From assembly GCA_027924585.1 (NCBI GenBank), contig BSBM01000123.1:15702001-15766000 (forward strand): a stretch of 64,000 nt of DNA, given 5' to 3'. Numbering within the stretch: position 1 is the stretch's first letter; each line of letters starts with the position of its first letter. The notes under the pieces were generated by a model. That model searched no databases. It was not told where the DNA came from and saw only the letters and a list, made by a program, of their open reading frames with translations. The DNA comes from Larix kaempferi (Eukaryota; Streptophyta; Pinopsida; Pinales; Pinaceae). Both the position numbers and the translations under genes were made by a program. This document shows positions 13,101-26,100 of the stretch, one piece after another.

Positions 13101-14700
13101 TCTTACTTGACTTGTTTCCTTTGATCTTGTCTTGTAGGAGGAGGACAATTTGGCTTCTTGAGGAGGACGATTTGTCTTGGAGAATCAAAATTGCACTCTT
13201 GAATATACACATAGGAGAATGCTATCAATTTGCAAGGTGGCCATAAGCAATTGAGGTAAGATCTACAAGGTATGTGTCTCTTTCCATCCATTCTCTCTTC
13301 ATTGGTCACAAACCCTAATTAATCAAAACCCCAAATTTTGGTTTTTCTTAGATCTAGCCTTGCTTTTGAAAAGATCTTAAGAACCCACCTCTATAGCATC
13401 CACCCCTAGTTGGATCTATAGTTTGGTGGTGATTGGGTTAAAATTTACACACTTTTCAAGGCAATAAAGCCCTCTTGAGCCAAATCGCACTTCCTTGGAG
13501 AGGCTTGTTTGGTTAGATCTAGCATATGGGTAGGGGAGATCCCACTTGATTCATAATCTACACACTTGATAACCTACCCCTAGACTTTTACTTGGGTGAT
13601 TTCTACCTTGTGGGCATCATTCCACATTTTAAGGGATCAAAACCCCCTTTTGAACTACTTGGCATCTTGAAACTCAGATCTAGTAAGATCTAACCCTTGG
13701 ATTGCCTTGATTTTCAAGATCCACATAGATCATTGCCTAAACTACTTGGATCTATAGTTTGGTGGCCATTAGACTTGATTTGATACCCCTTCTCCACCTT
13801 TTAGCCCTCCTTGAGCAAGGTCACACTTCCTTGAGTGAGTGAGTTTGCCCACTTTAAGGACATGGGTAGTTGAGATTTTTGTGGATTTGGAAAGAGAATA
13901 ATTTGAAACCTACATCTAGTGTGTCATTTTGTGATGATCTGCCTTGGGGGTAGCATTCCTTGTTTCAAGGGATTGTGGTCCACTTAGGGTCATATCATGA
14001 AACATTAGATCTAGAAAGATCCAACCATTATATCTCAATTAGCCCACTTGATTTGCCTACTTGGTGTCCCGATCTACACTTTGATATACCTTTTGACTCC
14101 ATTAACCCATCCAACAAGGCACTAGTCCTCCATAAGCAAGTCGCACTCCTTAGGATTCGTGTCAAACCTTAGATCCCGTAAGTGGGTATTCCTAATTTCA
14201 ACTTAGATCCATAGATCTACTCATTATATGCCCCTTAGTACCAATTTCATCCCTTAAATTCCACCTTGTGGGTCCCCTTTGAGCCATTCACATATCCCAA
14301 GGAAGTGGGTCCCACTTGTGTAATACATGGTACTAGATTTTGTCCTTTTAGCTCATCATGTGGCCTAAATCATACATTGGTTGAAACACTAATCATCTCT
14401 CAAACCACCTTCAACCATACTTTAATTTCTAGGTCCACTTTACCTTGCATTGGTTTCTGTAACTTACCATTAACTCATCACTAGGAACCTTTGTTTGGGT
14501 CCAATCATCTTTGATTGGTAGTAGGGTCTCCCCCTAGGTCTTGATTTACCTAGATCTAAAGTGAAGAGTGCCTCGATTGACGTGACTCCCACCTTGCATT
14601 GGGAACCATGGCATCTCTTGGGTCACCTCTTTAGTTGTCCATCTCCTCTACCGTCCTGTATGGGATACCACTAGGGACAACTACAAGTTGTGTGATAACA
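10198..14700 (+). mobile_element. Complete solo LTR A2 (4,503 bp)
   Basis: This is the reference copy of family A. The ends TGTTATCACA and TGTGATAACA form a perfect 10-bp inverted pair, and gtact is duplicated on both sides. A TATA-like box CTATATAAGG lies at 12760-12769, so U3 would be about 2.6 kb and R-U5 about 1.9 kb. The downstream half contains 'aaccctaattaatcaaaac' and repeated 'ttagatctag' text shared with A1, A3 and A4. There is no primer binding site, internal region or conserved ORF. An LTR of 4.5 kb is very long compared with most plant elements. Confidence 0.9.
12760..12769 (+). promoter_or_regulatory. TATA-like box of LTR A2
   Basis: CTATATAAGG here corresponds to CTATTTAAGG at 1390-1399 in A1 and to the reverse-strand boxes at 34941-34950 (A3) and 61447-61458 (A4). 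Its conserved position in all four copies marks the likely LTR promoter and gives the orientation. Confidence 0.65.
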
Positions 14701-14705
14701 GTACT
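14701..14705. repeat. 5-bp target duplication of LTR A2, right copy (gtact)
   Basis: Identical to 10193-10197. Confidence 0.9.
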
Positions 14706-15785
14706 TACCATCTGATAGAGGAGTCGATGTACGTCAATATAAGACCAGCATGCAAAGATTGTACTAGAGAACGAGCAAGATACAGAGCAACCTTTCTCCA
14801 AGAATGCGCCCTTGGTATTAATGCACCCTCTCCAAACTAGATATGGTGGTGTAGATGTGATATTGATGAGAAGTAACTCCAGAAGGTGTGTAATGAGGTT
14901 ATAATCCCCCTCTGATCACAGTAGAAGTGGCATGCAGACCATGCACTGGCTCAAAAGCCTAAAATGTGAACCCCTCCTCTGAGAAAGTCGCCCATGCACG
15001 GGAGGATGTCTTATGGAAGATGAAGATGCTGATAACTAGCTTGGGAGTCCAAGTAAGAAGCCCTTCTTCCAGGGGTAGGGTAATAGTGCTTCTCTCAGAA
15101 GAATGGAGCCAGCATGCAGAAGAATGGAACCATGTAGCCTAAGATACGAATGTGTCTCTCCTTGAGCAATTCGCTCATGCAAGGAGGGTGAACCCCTTTG
15201 ATCCAATGTGTAACTTGAACCCTGCAAGAAGCTGAAAAATGATATATGACGATGATAGCAATGCTGAATCTGGATGATCCAACCTAATAGTGACTAGGGC
15301 AAATAGATTTCGCTGCCAAAATACACTGAATAGTTGAGTATGTGCACTCAACCCCAAAATAGCTCACTGAGCTCTCCAAGTCAACTTCTCAAATCAATAA
15401 TCATATAAGCAGGTCTTACTCACTCGCTTCACCTTTTTATAACATTCACTTGCCTAGCCTAACTTTTGCATCACTAGGTCGCTTTATCTTCTAATTCACA
15501 GTTGACTTGCATGCGGTGCTTCCGGAGTGCATGGAGGCTCATTGAAGGAGTTTCAATGCATGCAACATGAAATATAGCTCACATGCCATGCATGCAAGTG
15601 GCCCCTAGTTCCTGTGGCCCCTATTTATCTACTGATGATATAATAACCATGCTTAAGATCTTCTTATGGTGTAAATGGCATCAATCCTCAGTTAATCCCC
15701 TGAATGTCAGTGCCCGCTCGAACCTATGGGAATCAGATAGGTTAGTGGGACGGTCCTCTTTGCTTAAGCAAAAGAGGACATTACA

Positions 15786-15790
15786 AAGAG
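15786..15790. repeat. 5-bp target duplication of LTR C, right copy (aagag)
   Basis: Identical to 10004-10008 and directly follows GGACATTACA. Confidence 0.85.
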
Positions 15791-17019
15791 TAACTTATGG
15801 CAAATAATTCCATCCCAACCTCTCTAGACGTAGAAGTTTCCTTACAATCTATCATCCTAAACTTTTCCCAAAAAATGTTTGCATGCTCGGTTTGTGACAC
15901 AAACACACAACCATTAGTTTGACAAAATTCTACATCTAAACAATAATGTAAGAGGCCTACATATGTCATGTCAAAAGCTGAACAAAATCTGATTTCACCT
16001 TTTGAATTGTGTCGACCTTGCAACCCCAACTTTCCAAGTCTTGTATATGGATTGGAAGGCATGCACATATGTGGTCATGTGTTGAACTTGCACATATACC
16101 CAACTTTCCTAAGTCCTAGTATTGGGATCAATAGATATTGTTCTAATGTCCAATTATGTGTGTATAGGCTATAAGTAAAATTGTAAGCAGTAGACTATGA
16201 TGATCAAAAATTCATAAGCAGATGGTGCAGACCTCATAGGCCATGGTGAGAACATGGATGCCAAATTAGGATGGATTTACATATGATCTGTGAGATTCAC
16301 CAGCTAAAATAATAAATCAGTTTCTCTTGAGAAATCAGAAAATATACATCCTAGCCTTGGTAGCATTTGATAGTTAACTATCATGATGTTAAGGGTTTAC
16401 ATGAAAATGAAAAGTCTTAATGAGATTCAGAAAGATAATTCATCCCCATTTCATTAGAATCTGAAAATGAATGTACTGTTTATAAAATATGACTTCTGCA
16501 TGCTATTCTTTCAAGTTCGAGCAGGTCTAACACCAAACAGTCCATATATCCATCCAATTATTTTGAGACTTAGTTATCTTTTAATCTGAGAACTGCTTAA
16601 CAACTTTTCCATGTATCTAAGTTGTTTGTTACTAGGGCTTTCATTTTAACAGAAACATACAAAATATTTAATCTACAAAATAATATGAAGTCGGATTAAG
16701 TCACCCTGAAGTTTAATGATTTGTGTAATACATGAACAACTTTAAAATTAAATCTTATTAGTAATAAAAGATAGAATAGTCACAGATAGTAGGTAAGGAT
16801 ATGGGTCAAAATATGACCATATTCCTGCCACAAAAGGCAGGAATACTTTGATAATATAACAAACCATATTTTCTTCTAAAATAAATCTTGATTATACTAA
16901 GTGCAGTTTTATATGATATTATGATGTCATGTTACTAGTCAATTAGAACTCAGCTGCTTAGAGATCAAATATATATATATATATTATATATGATAGTTCA
17001 GGTACAATTATATCCTCAC
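15791..17019 (-). other. Putative intron or 3' region of the TLD-domain gene
   Basis: This is not obviously repetitive and lies downstream, in minus sense, of the last visible exon. The donor GTGAGG starts at 17019, so an intron should begin here. The expected final exon (a short piece starting like V/L-W-G-F) was looked for and not found. An (AT)n microsatellite of about 23 bp lies at about 16969-16991. Confidence 0.5.
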
Positions 17020-17104
17020 CTCAACATTCTTCAAAGAGAACTCCGCAGAATATGCCAAACACAGATTGCCAAAGGTTTCACAAGGTCCACTTGTCCCACT
17101 TAAC
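17020..17104 (-). CDS. TLD gene exon d (85 bp)
   Basis: The acceptor follows a T-rich tract ending gagaag. The first base completes a Leu codon begun in exon c, then 28 codons run LSGTSGPCETFGN to SLKNVE, and the donor is GTGAGG. An alternative acceptor three bases upstream would add one Arg codon. The chosen one reproduces the family's D-L-L-S-G-T-S-G-P-C. Confidence 0.92.
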
Positions 17105-20100
17105 CTTCTCAAAAAAATATAAAAATCAGGATCTCGTCATAAGCTACATCACAATCTACAATGCAGTTTTCTCAAACTTACTTTCGACACAAAAATGAGG
17201 CATTAGATTTCTCTAAACTAATGGAATTCTCTAAAGTAATGGCTTACATTACTTTAGAGGAACTTAATATTGATAATGGAATTGTCTAAAGTAACTCTGG
17301 ACAATTATCCTAAAAAGTAACCTCATTGCCATTTTCATAAAAAGAATCAGGACAGTAGCTTACAAGTCTCCATCTATGCACAGTGCAAAGTTGCCACCTC
17401 CTCCAAATGCCAACAAATCATTCATACACAAATAGTAGTATCTGTTTGCACCTGCACATTGTAATAATATTGTTGGGACAGTCAGTGGTTACTAATCTGG
17501 AAAGAATTCAACGTTCTTGTACAAACTGCACAAAAAGAAATTACTTGTTGAGTAAATAATACTGGTAACAGGGAAAATCTTAAGGATAATCCTACCAAAA
17601 TTTATATGAACAATGAGGTGAATCTGTCCACTATGTTGTACTTAAACTTGGTGAAACATCATATTTTTATCAGTTATAAATATTAAAAATGTAGCTAACA
17701 TTATTGACACACATATACTTTAAGGTTGAATATTTAGACTTAGAATATAAGTCTTAAACTATGCATGTAGAGTCAAATTCATGTGTTTTAGGTAAAAACC
17801 CTTGATTTTTGGGCCCAAGGCATGCAGGCCAATTTCATTAGTCCATGGCCTGCACATTTATATAAGGTCTAGAAATTGTCAATCCTAACTCGTTCATCAC
17901 TTCCAGAGTCATAACGTTAGTGGAAGCTCCCAAGTCCAACATACAATTTCTAAGTAATAAACCATTAACAAGCAATGAAATGTAAAAAGGAGGGGGTTCA
18001 TCAAGCTTGCTCATACCAAGAGATATCTGGGGGCGATCATCTAATGCATCAATGGACTCGCCCAAACTCAAGAATCTGTTGATAACCTCCTTTTGACCAG
18101 GAAAACGAACCAGTTTTGTCAATGGTACTGAAATGTTTATCTGGGATAGCTCACTTACCAAAGATAATTGAGGCATAAGGGGAAAGTGGGTTTCGAAAAT
18201 TCAGGAGTATGACTTAGAGATAAAACCCACCAAATTAGTCAAAGGACAAGGCCTAGCTAAAATGTTAACTCAAGGGAATGAAGAGGCCTTAGGATTGGTT
18301 TGTCAGAGCAGTAATGCAGAACAAAGAGTATCAGTGGGACTTCAAAAGTTAGAGCAGCAGCCTTGGTATTCAGATATCATATTTTTCCTTCTTAACCTCA
18401 CATGCCCAGATCACCTAGTTGGCCATAATAGAAGAGCATTGAGGTTAAAAGCCACCAAGTATTGCATAACACAAGATGGACTGGTTTGGAGAAACCCAGA
18501 TGGATTAATACTTACGTGTGTGGATGAACTAGAGTCCAAAAAACTCTTGGTTGAGTTTCATTGGGGTTTTTGTGGTGGACATTTCGCAGCTAAAACAACA
18601 GCCCACAAGATCCTTAGAGCAAGTTACTATTGGCCTAATCTTTTCACAGATGTGCACAAGTTTGTCAAGAGTTGCCCCCAGTGTCAGTTGTTCACTGGGA
18701 AGCAAAAGTTGAAAGCTTTTCCCCTTCAACCAGTAGTGGTCCAAGCCCCTTTCCAGCAGTGGGCGTACGATTTCATTAGTCATTTTAAGGAAAATTCAAG
18801 TAATGGATATACTTGGATTCTCACCGCAACTGATTATTTTACCAAGTGTGTAGAAGCAATACCCACCAAGAAGGCAACTGACCAAGTGGTTATGGATTTC
18901 TTAGAAGATAGATCATCACGAGATTTGGGGTGCCAGCCAAAATAACCACAGAGAATGGCCCTGCTTTCAGTTCATTGGATATCTCTTCCTTTTGCTTCAA
19001 GTATGGTATCATCCTATCCCATTCATCCAACTATTATCCTCTAGGAAATGGTCTTGCTGAGTCAAGTAATAAAAATCTAATGACCATAATCAAGAAAACA
19101 GTTGGTGATAACAATAAAGCATGGGATAGCAAGATTAAGTATGTTTTGTGGGCAGATAGGATTACAATGAAGAGTTCAACTGGGAAAAGTCCTTTCGAAC
19201 TTGTATATGGCCTTGATGTTACTTTGCCCATTCACCTAAAGCTTCTGGTATATCAGCTCCTTCAAGACTTCAATTCAGATCAAGATGCAATGACAAATAG
19301 AGTTAATCAGTTGGTAGAATTGGATGAGAACAGAAGGAAGGCACTTGACCAGTGTATTAGGAATCAAGATAAAGTTAACAGGACCTTTGACAAGTCTACC
19401 AGACCAAGGCCTTTTCATATTGGTGATACAGTTTTATTGTGGGACAAGCGACGGGAGAATTCGGGCAAGCATGCGAAGTTTGATAGCTTATGGATGGGTC
19501 CATACATTATACATGAGTTAGCAAGCGCAAATTCTTTCTTCCTAAATGACATGGATGGCGAGAAGTTGATTCTCCCCATAAATGGTCGACTCCTTAAGTT
19601 GTTCTTCAGCAACAACATCTAAATACCCCTGGGGGCATTTCAGGATTTTTCTAAACTTTTCCCTTGCATCTTTATTCTTTATTCTTTGTTGTATATTACT
19701 TGTGTACTATAGTTTTGTATAGTAGTTATTTGTATACTAATCGTTACCGAACAAACTAGCAGGGCTAGTGTCTGATAGACAAATGTAGGGAAACGTGACC
19801 ACTGTCACCTTAGTCACGCCTCCAACTTCTTTGGAGAGTCGTAACCTCCAAGGGGTAAGCACTTTGGTGCTCTGCAAGACACTTAGGACAAGAGACTATG
19901 TCTTCTAGATGACAATGTTAGTGACCAATGCCATTTAATCAATCAATCTTAATGAATGAAGAAGACATACTAGATAAAAAAAGTGCTTGTAGATGCAAAT
20001 GTAAATGATACCAAGTCAATGTAGGATTTCAAGTATTCAATTCAAGATGTATATGGTTAGTAGTAGAAGGATTCAAGCACTTTAGCATTAGAGAGATCAT

Positions 20101-23100
20101 TCACCAATTATAAACATTAACCACGTAACCATATATCATTCAATAGCAGCATGTATCCAACCAATTACTCTTCCAATGAGGACTGATATAGTAATAGCAG
20201 AATCAATACAGTATGCTAGTCATAGTTATGACAGTTTTGAAGCAGCAGTATGACCGTGTGACAGCCCTAGTTATGACAGTTAGAGCAACTCTTTATGAAG
20301 GTCAAAGAAGAAGCAAATAAAATAGATTTTATGCAATCAAAGTATTCCACAACACTGCCACTTTATTTATCACAACTTTAGCAATGTATGACAGTCAACA
20401 AGTATAGGTTTCAGACTTGCATTTATGCCAAATAGGATAGCCTTTAAAACAGTAAGAAATGTAATCAACAACTAACTTTTGTTTGTGGTTTTGTGTAGGT
20501 GTTTTGCTTGTAGGAAGGAAGGACTGTCCAAGTTGACAATCTGCAAGTATTTGCAGACTGTTTGCAGCAGAGAATTAGGGCTGCAAAAGGTTGTCTCAAC
20601 CCTATTTTAGGACAGCCAAGGAGGATCCCTTTTGGACAAGGCGAGGGTAAGGGGAGGCCAAAGGAGCTAGGCCAAGGCCCTTGGGAGCAAGGTTGAGGCC
20701 TGCTTAGGCTAGGTCGAGCCCTAATTAGGCTGGTCAAGTGTTTTGTAGGAGGAAAGGGAGGAAGAAGGAGGAGGCGGAAAGGAAGGAGAGGAGGAAAGGA
20801 GGAGAGGGGAAGAAGGAGAAGAAAGAGGGGAGAAGAAGGAGAGGAAGGGAAGAAGGGAAAGGAGAGAGGAAGGAAGAAAAGAGGATGGTGAGGTGGAGAA
20901 AGAGGAAGGCGAAGGTGAAGAGAGGAAGAGGAGAGGAGGGTGAGGCTAGAGAAGAGGAGAGCGAACCCTCAGAGGAAGAACGGAGTAGGTCGCTAGGGCT
21001 AGTGTAGGTCTGAATTTAGGGTTAGGGTTTAGGCCTTTTTTAGGGTTTTCTTATGTACAAAAACAGAAAATAAAACTAATTACAAAGATAAACAATAAAT
21101 CAAACCTAAAATTAATATTTACACATGTACAACTTCAAGTATTTAGGCAAGAGAAGGGCAACTTAGGGTTTTCATGGATGTTACCCTTAAACCCTAGCCT
21201 TAGAGGAAGGTGACCAGCCTTCCTCTTGGAGGTCCTTCTCCTTGTCTACTAAATTAGGGCTTCTTGTAACAATCTTGAGGGTTCGTTACAAGAGCCTAAT
21301 CTAGGGCAAAGTTTGAGATCCAAGGCTAAACTTCTTAAAAACCTCCTCTAGGGAGCGTTTTCACTATGCTAAGAGGATAGAAGGTAGATAAAATTCCCTA
21401 TTCAGAAAAATGCAGCCCTAGGGCCACAATTCAATCATTCAAGAAGCAAAAATTCACCTACCGTTCACCAAGTAAGGCTAAAAATGGACTAGACTTACTT
21501 GAGCATGTGTTCTTCCAACAATTCTGGCATCCACCAAGCATTAGCAAAGCAAAAGAATATCAACTTTCATCCACAAGAGCATGAAGACATTCCCTTCAAG
21601 AGGTGCACATTGTAAATTTTAGATCCAGAGATCACTACTCGCTCTGGATAGCCCTGAGATCTCAAGCGGTTTGAGTCTTGTATATCAATACATACACATA
21701 AAGATATAAACTCAACAGCTATATCTCTTTACAACTTTAACATAAAAGCAATCACACATACAACACTGCATATACCCTGGAAACCCCAAACGAGGAAAAC
21801 CAGCAATCTTGTGGGGCTTTCTTCTATCTCAAGCCCAAAGCAATATATGAAAGAATAGATACAAGAAGTTACCTCAGATGTAACTCTCAATCCCTGAACA
21901 GGCCAAATCCTAAATCTGCATGCATCAACTGATGCATGCACTGGGGATATGTGCCCTAACTGTAAAACTGGATCTGAGACTCTATGCCGGTAGCTCTGCC
22001 TGTACTTCCTCTCTCTATGCTTTGCTCTGATCTGCCCTATAATGGAAGAAGTCCAACTGCTGTATGCGATCTCTTCTACATGGAGAAGTGTGCCCTCCCT
22101 CAAGGTAACATATGCTCGTACGGAATCAGATATGAGCTCTAATCGTCACAGATCTTTCTCAATCACTAAGACGAAGACACCCTGCAAGTTACAGAAACTC
22201 AATCGCTCAACCGGATGCGGTGCAAGCTTCTTTCTCTTCAAAGAATGTGCCCTCCTTCCTAAGGAAAGTCGCCCACCTCTCAACCTAAGTCACCTGACAC
22301 GGGGACACGGGACACGTAGGACACGAAAATACGAGAGTCCGACACGGACACGGTGACCCCCGAAATCAGGACACGTAGGATACGTTTTATATACATATAT
22401 ATATTTTTTTTAAAATATATTAAAATTTAAAAATATAGACATATAGATCCAAAAATATTTAGAAACTAGAACATTTACAAATATTCAATAGAAATTAGAA
22501 TAAAAACACATAATGATTACACATTTGTCATTCACAAATCACGATTCACAACACATTTGTCATTCACAAATCACAATGAGACACATATGCATGTCGGAAC
22601 CATATTTCTCATTAAGTCATCAAAATCAAAATGTATACATATATGTCGGAATGCCACTGGGCACTGGGCCACTGGCAAATGCCAAATAGACTAATAGTAA
22701 ATACAAAAAGGGGTGGATCAAGATGGGAGAATCCCATATGTCAGTAGTCCTCCTCCATGCCTGAATCAACATACTCATCACTGCCACTGCCACTGCCACT
22801 GCCCTGATCCTCATCCTCCCCCCCCTCCTCCTCCTCTCTGCCCATCTGACGATCTGCATCTGCTGCTGTGGAGGATGACCCCTCTGCACGATCACTCTCA
22901 TCAAAAGTGACCGGCTCTAGCACTGGATCATTAAGATCCATGTTGGCTAATGCCAACTCAGTACTGCTGTCCAAACCCATATCATCAGGAAAGACATCCC
23001 ACATCTTTGTCTTTCCCTTCACCCACTCCTCCCTCTTCCTGTAAATAAGACGAAGGTTGGAGTGCACATACACCATGGACTCTGCTCTGGACTGCTCAAG

Positions 23101-26100
23101 CCTGCTCTTCTTCACACTGTACAAGTTCCCATATGTGCTCCAATTCCTCTCACAACAAGAGGATGATGTAACTTGAGAGATGACCCTGAAGGCTAACTTC
23201 TGTAGAATAGGGGATGTTGCCCCATGAGTTGCCCACCAACGATAGGGTGTCTTACCCTCCCTATCTCTAAGCACATCATAGCCTCCAAATCTCCCAGTGC
23301 CAGTGGAAAAATCTACAAAGCCATCCTCCACCTCCTCAAGCATGTCTCTATCCTGAAATAGCCGTCTAAGTGCTATCTTCCTCCCATTTGCAATCTCTGC
23401 ATCCATGTGAGGAGGGACTCTGTGTGAGGCCCCCGATCCACCAGTGAGCCACTCCTGAGTGTAGAACTTGGGGTTCAAGGAGTGGGCCAAGCAATGCAAA
23501 GGTGTGCAATTCTTATCCCACCTGGAGATAAGAATATCCCGAATAACGGTCCATAAGTTCTCTGCCGATGTCCCATACTCGGGACACTCATTCTCCATGA
23601 CAATGGACCTCGTGGACTCAATCATGGAATCCCACCCCTCATAAACCTCTGCTAGGATGGGTTGGTCCGTGTCTGCAAACCGCAACAAAGAAATGATTGG
23701 CTCCATGATCTTAATGCTAAGATCTACCATGTCCCACCAACCATCATTTAACGCCGTGTCCTTCACCTTTTGTGAAGCAGCCTGATCCGTCTTTCTCCAA
23801 AAAGCCCAAAACTCTGAAATCACCATGGACCCAAGAGCGGTTTTGACCTCCCTCAACCTCTTGAGCATGATGAATGAGGAAGCAAACCGAGTATCTGCAA
23901 CCTTCAGCAATGAAAGCTGTGTGTATTGTTTGTAGATGGTGAGGGCATTTGTGTGGTTTTGCACAAAGTTACGGATATGGCGTGCATCCTCAATAAGGTT
24001 TCCTATCCATGTCACATCCGAAGCAATGGCTTTCAGTGCTAAATTCAAGGAATGGACAATGCAAGGTGTCCAAAAAACCTGTAAGAGCAATAAAAGCATG
24101 TATCAATGACTCTACAACACTAACATTGCAATGACCAAATTCAAACAATGAGCAAATTAGAAATGAAAGGTGTCCAAAATGAACATACCTGTGGATATTT
24201 AGCTTCCACAATCATGCCAGCAGCCTTGCAAACAGGTGCATTGTCCGTGATGATTTGTACACACGAATCAACACCTACTTCTTCAATGGTTTTGATGAAT
24301 AAATCGCCCATAAATTGTGCATCCTTGTATTTCCCAAGAGCATCCACCGCTTTCAAGAACAACGGTCCATTTTGGGAAGATACCATGAAATTGATGAGTG
24401 GATGGCGTGCGGGATCCGTCCATCCATCAGAAACAACACTCACACCGCATGAGGGCCATGTTGTTCTAATTGGCTCAAGGATTTTATCTACCTCCTTCTT
24501 TGCTTTAACCAACAATGTGGTTCTAAGCTTCTCTGAACTAGGAGGCACATAACCACTTGGAGCTCGATCTAAGATAGTTTTAACCGTCTCAAAATACAAT
24601 GGTGACCGTGCAACATTGAATGAGATGAAGTTGAGGTAGAAGAAAAATGCAATGGTAAGGTCTACCTCTTCTCGCGCCTCTTGTTGGAAAATCCTATCCA
24701 TTGGACCACCGATAGATTGCCTCTTTCTTGTTTGATGAGTGTCCCCACGTCCATGACTGCTAGAGCTAGGTGGAAATGGAGGCTTGGTGCTAGAGGGCTT
24801 TCTCAAAAATGGAAGAGGATCATCCTCTTTTTTCTTGCTTGCTGCTGCCACCTTCCCTAAGCCAACATGATCCTCTCTTTCCATATCCCTCCTTTGGTGA
24901 ACAGTCACCGCTTTGCATGAAGAAATCCCACAAGAAGGAAGGGCCAACAAATGGCCCTTAACCCGAAAATATGTGCTCATGAAGTCATGCTTGCAAAAAT
25001 TGCATCTCCAAGACACATTACCTCCCCCACCAAGCTTTGCCCCGGGCCCATCTTTTCTTGTCACATACTTCCACAAAGGGTATTTTTTTTCTTGGGCTTG
25101 TTGTCTTGCTAAAACAGGGTTAAATGGAGCATGAGCTTGAGCTCCACTAGCAGCCGATGGAGCACTTGACGGAGGAGGAGAACCGCTTGTGCTTGGTGGA
25201 ATACGAGGGGAGGCACTAGATGGTGCATTTCTCCCTCTCCTTTGCCCCCTACCTCCTGCCCTAGCTGATTGAGACATTCCTTTTGTTGTGTGATGGTTGA
25301 GCTTGCAATCCTCTCCACAAATCCACCGGAATGCACTTGGAATTGCTTGGATAGCCTTCAAATCGCCTTCAAATCGCCTTCACCTGCACATACAATCACT
25401 CTTAGCCAACTCCTTCCTTGCAAATGATAAAAATAAACTCAAATTTTGGTTTTATAACTTACCCGGCCGCACTTTTCCTGTTTTTTCGCGCACTTTACGT
25501 GTCCTGTTTTAGGGACGCGTGTCCGACAGTCGGGACACGTTACGAATTCGTGTCCGACTCGTTGGAAATTCGTGTCCGAAAAACGGATTCGATGGAAAAG
25601 CGAATCGGACACGACCTCAGGTCGAATCGTGTCCGATTCGATAGGGACACGACACTTGGCCTGTTTTGAACGAATCCTGTTTCTTAGCTCTCAACTAATC
25701 TATCTCAGATCAGTTATCTCCGTAATCATGATAAACACCTTATGTCTCCTTATATCAACTCACTGAAAAATTAGGTTTACCAAAAACCTAAAAGTAGGTG
25801 CATGCAAAACTCACTTTTGCATGCATCAGTGCATGCAAAACTTTTCATGAACTCCTGAGAATAACTTCCTCGGTTAACTTTTTAACACACCACTTCATAA
25901 GGTTATCTTGGGTAAAAAAGAAACATAATGTGTTTTATCCCATGAGTTGTGATTTGAAAATGAAGTGAGGGGTTCTATTTATATGTTTCTCAACTCACTT
26001 TACAAAAATAACCAAGCCGACGGGCCAAATAAATGTCAATGTAAAAATATAACTTGAAATAATATAAAATAATATAAAGATGGCCTAAAGTAGGCTTAAA

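Larger units (their letters stand above)
10009..15785. mobile_element. Solo LTR C, interrupted by LTR A2
   Basis: It begins TGTAATATCC and ends GGACATTACA, inverted ends with one mismatch in ten, and is flanked by a perfect 5-bp duplication aagag. Removing the nested A2 insertion (10198-14700 plus one 5-bp duplication) leaves about 1,269 bp. No internal retrotransposon region is present, so it is a solo LTR left by recombination between the two LTRs of a full element. The part right of A2 (14706-15785) is written in the same style as LTR B ('atgcgccct', 'gcatgcaag'), suggesting related families. Orientation is uncertain because the ends are nearly symmetrical. Confidence 0.85.
22285..25687 (-). 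mobile_element. Complete hAT transposon (3,403 bp)
   Basis: The left end reads CTAAGTCACCTGACACGG. The right end, read inward on the other strand, is CTAAGAAACAGGATTCG. These short imperfect inverted repeats share CTAAG and AC.TGA/GGA positions and sit inside a perfect 8-bp duplication CTCTCAAC. Subterminal zones are crowded with GGACACG/CGTGTCC words, and one uninterrupted two-exon transposase gene fills the middle. It inserted into LTR B1, within the TLD gene's giant intron, in the gene's own orientation. Perfect duplications and open frames suggest recent movement. Confidence 0.92.

Noticed and set aside
20738-21007. 89-codon Lys/Glu/Arg-rich ORF
   Set aside because: It is a translation of a polypurine tract with no non-repetitive residues.
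21021-21200. Telomere-like 'ttagggtttagg' text
   Set aside because: Only a few scattered units of the plant TTTAGGG type occur, with no tandem array.
22042-22356. 104-codon plus ORF spanning LTR B1 and the hAT end
   Set aside because: It crosses the insertion boundary of the hAT element, so it cannot be an ancestral gene.
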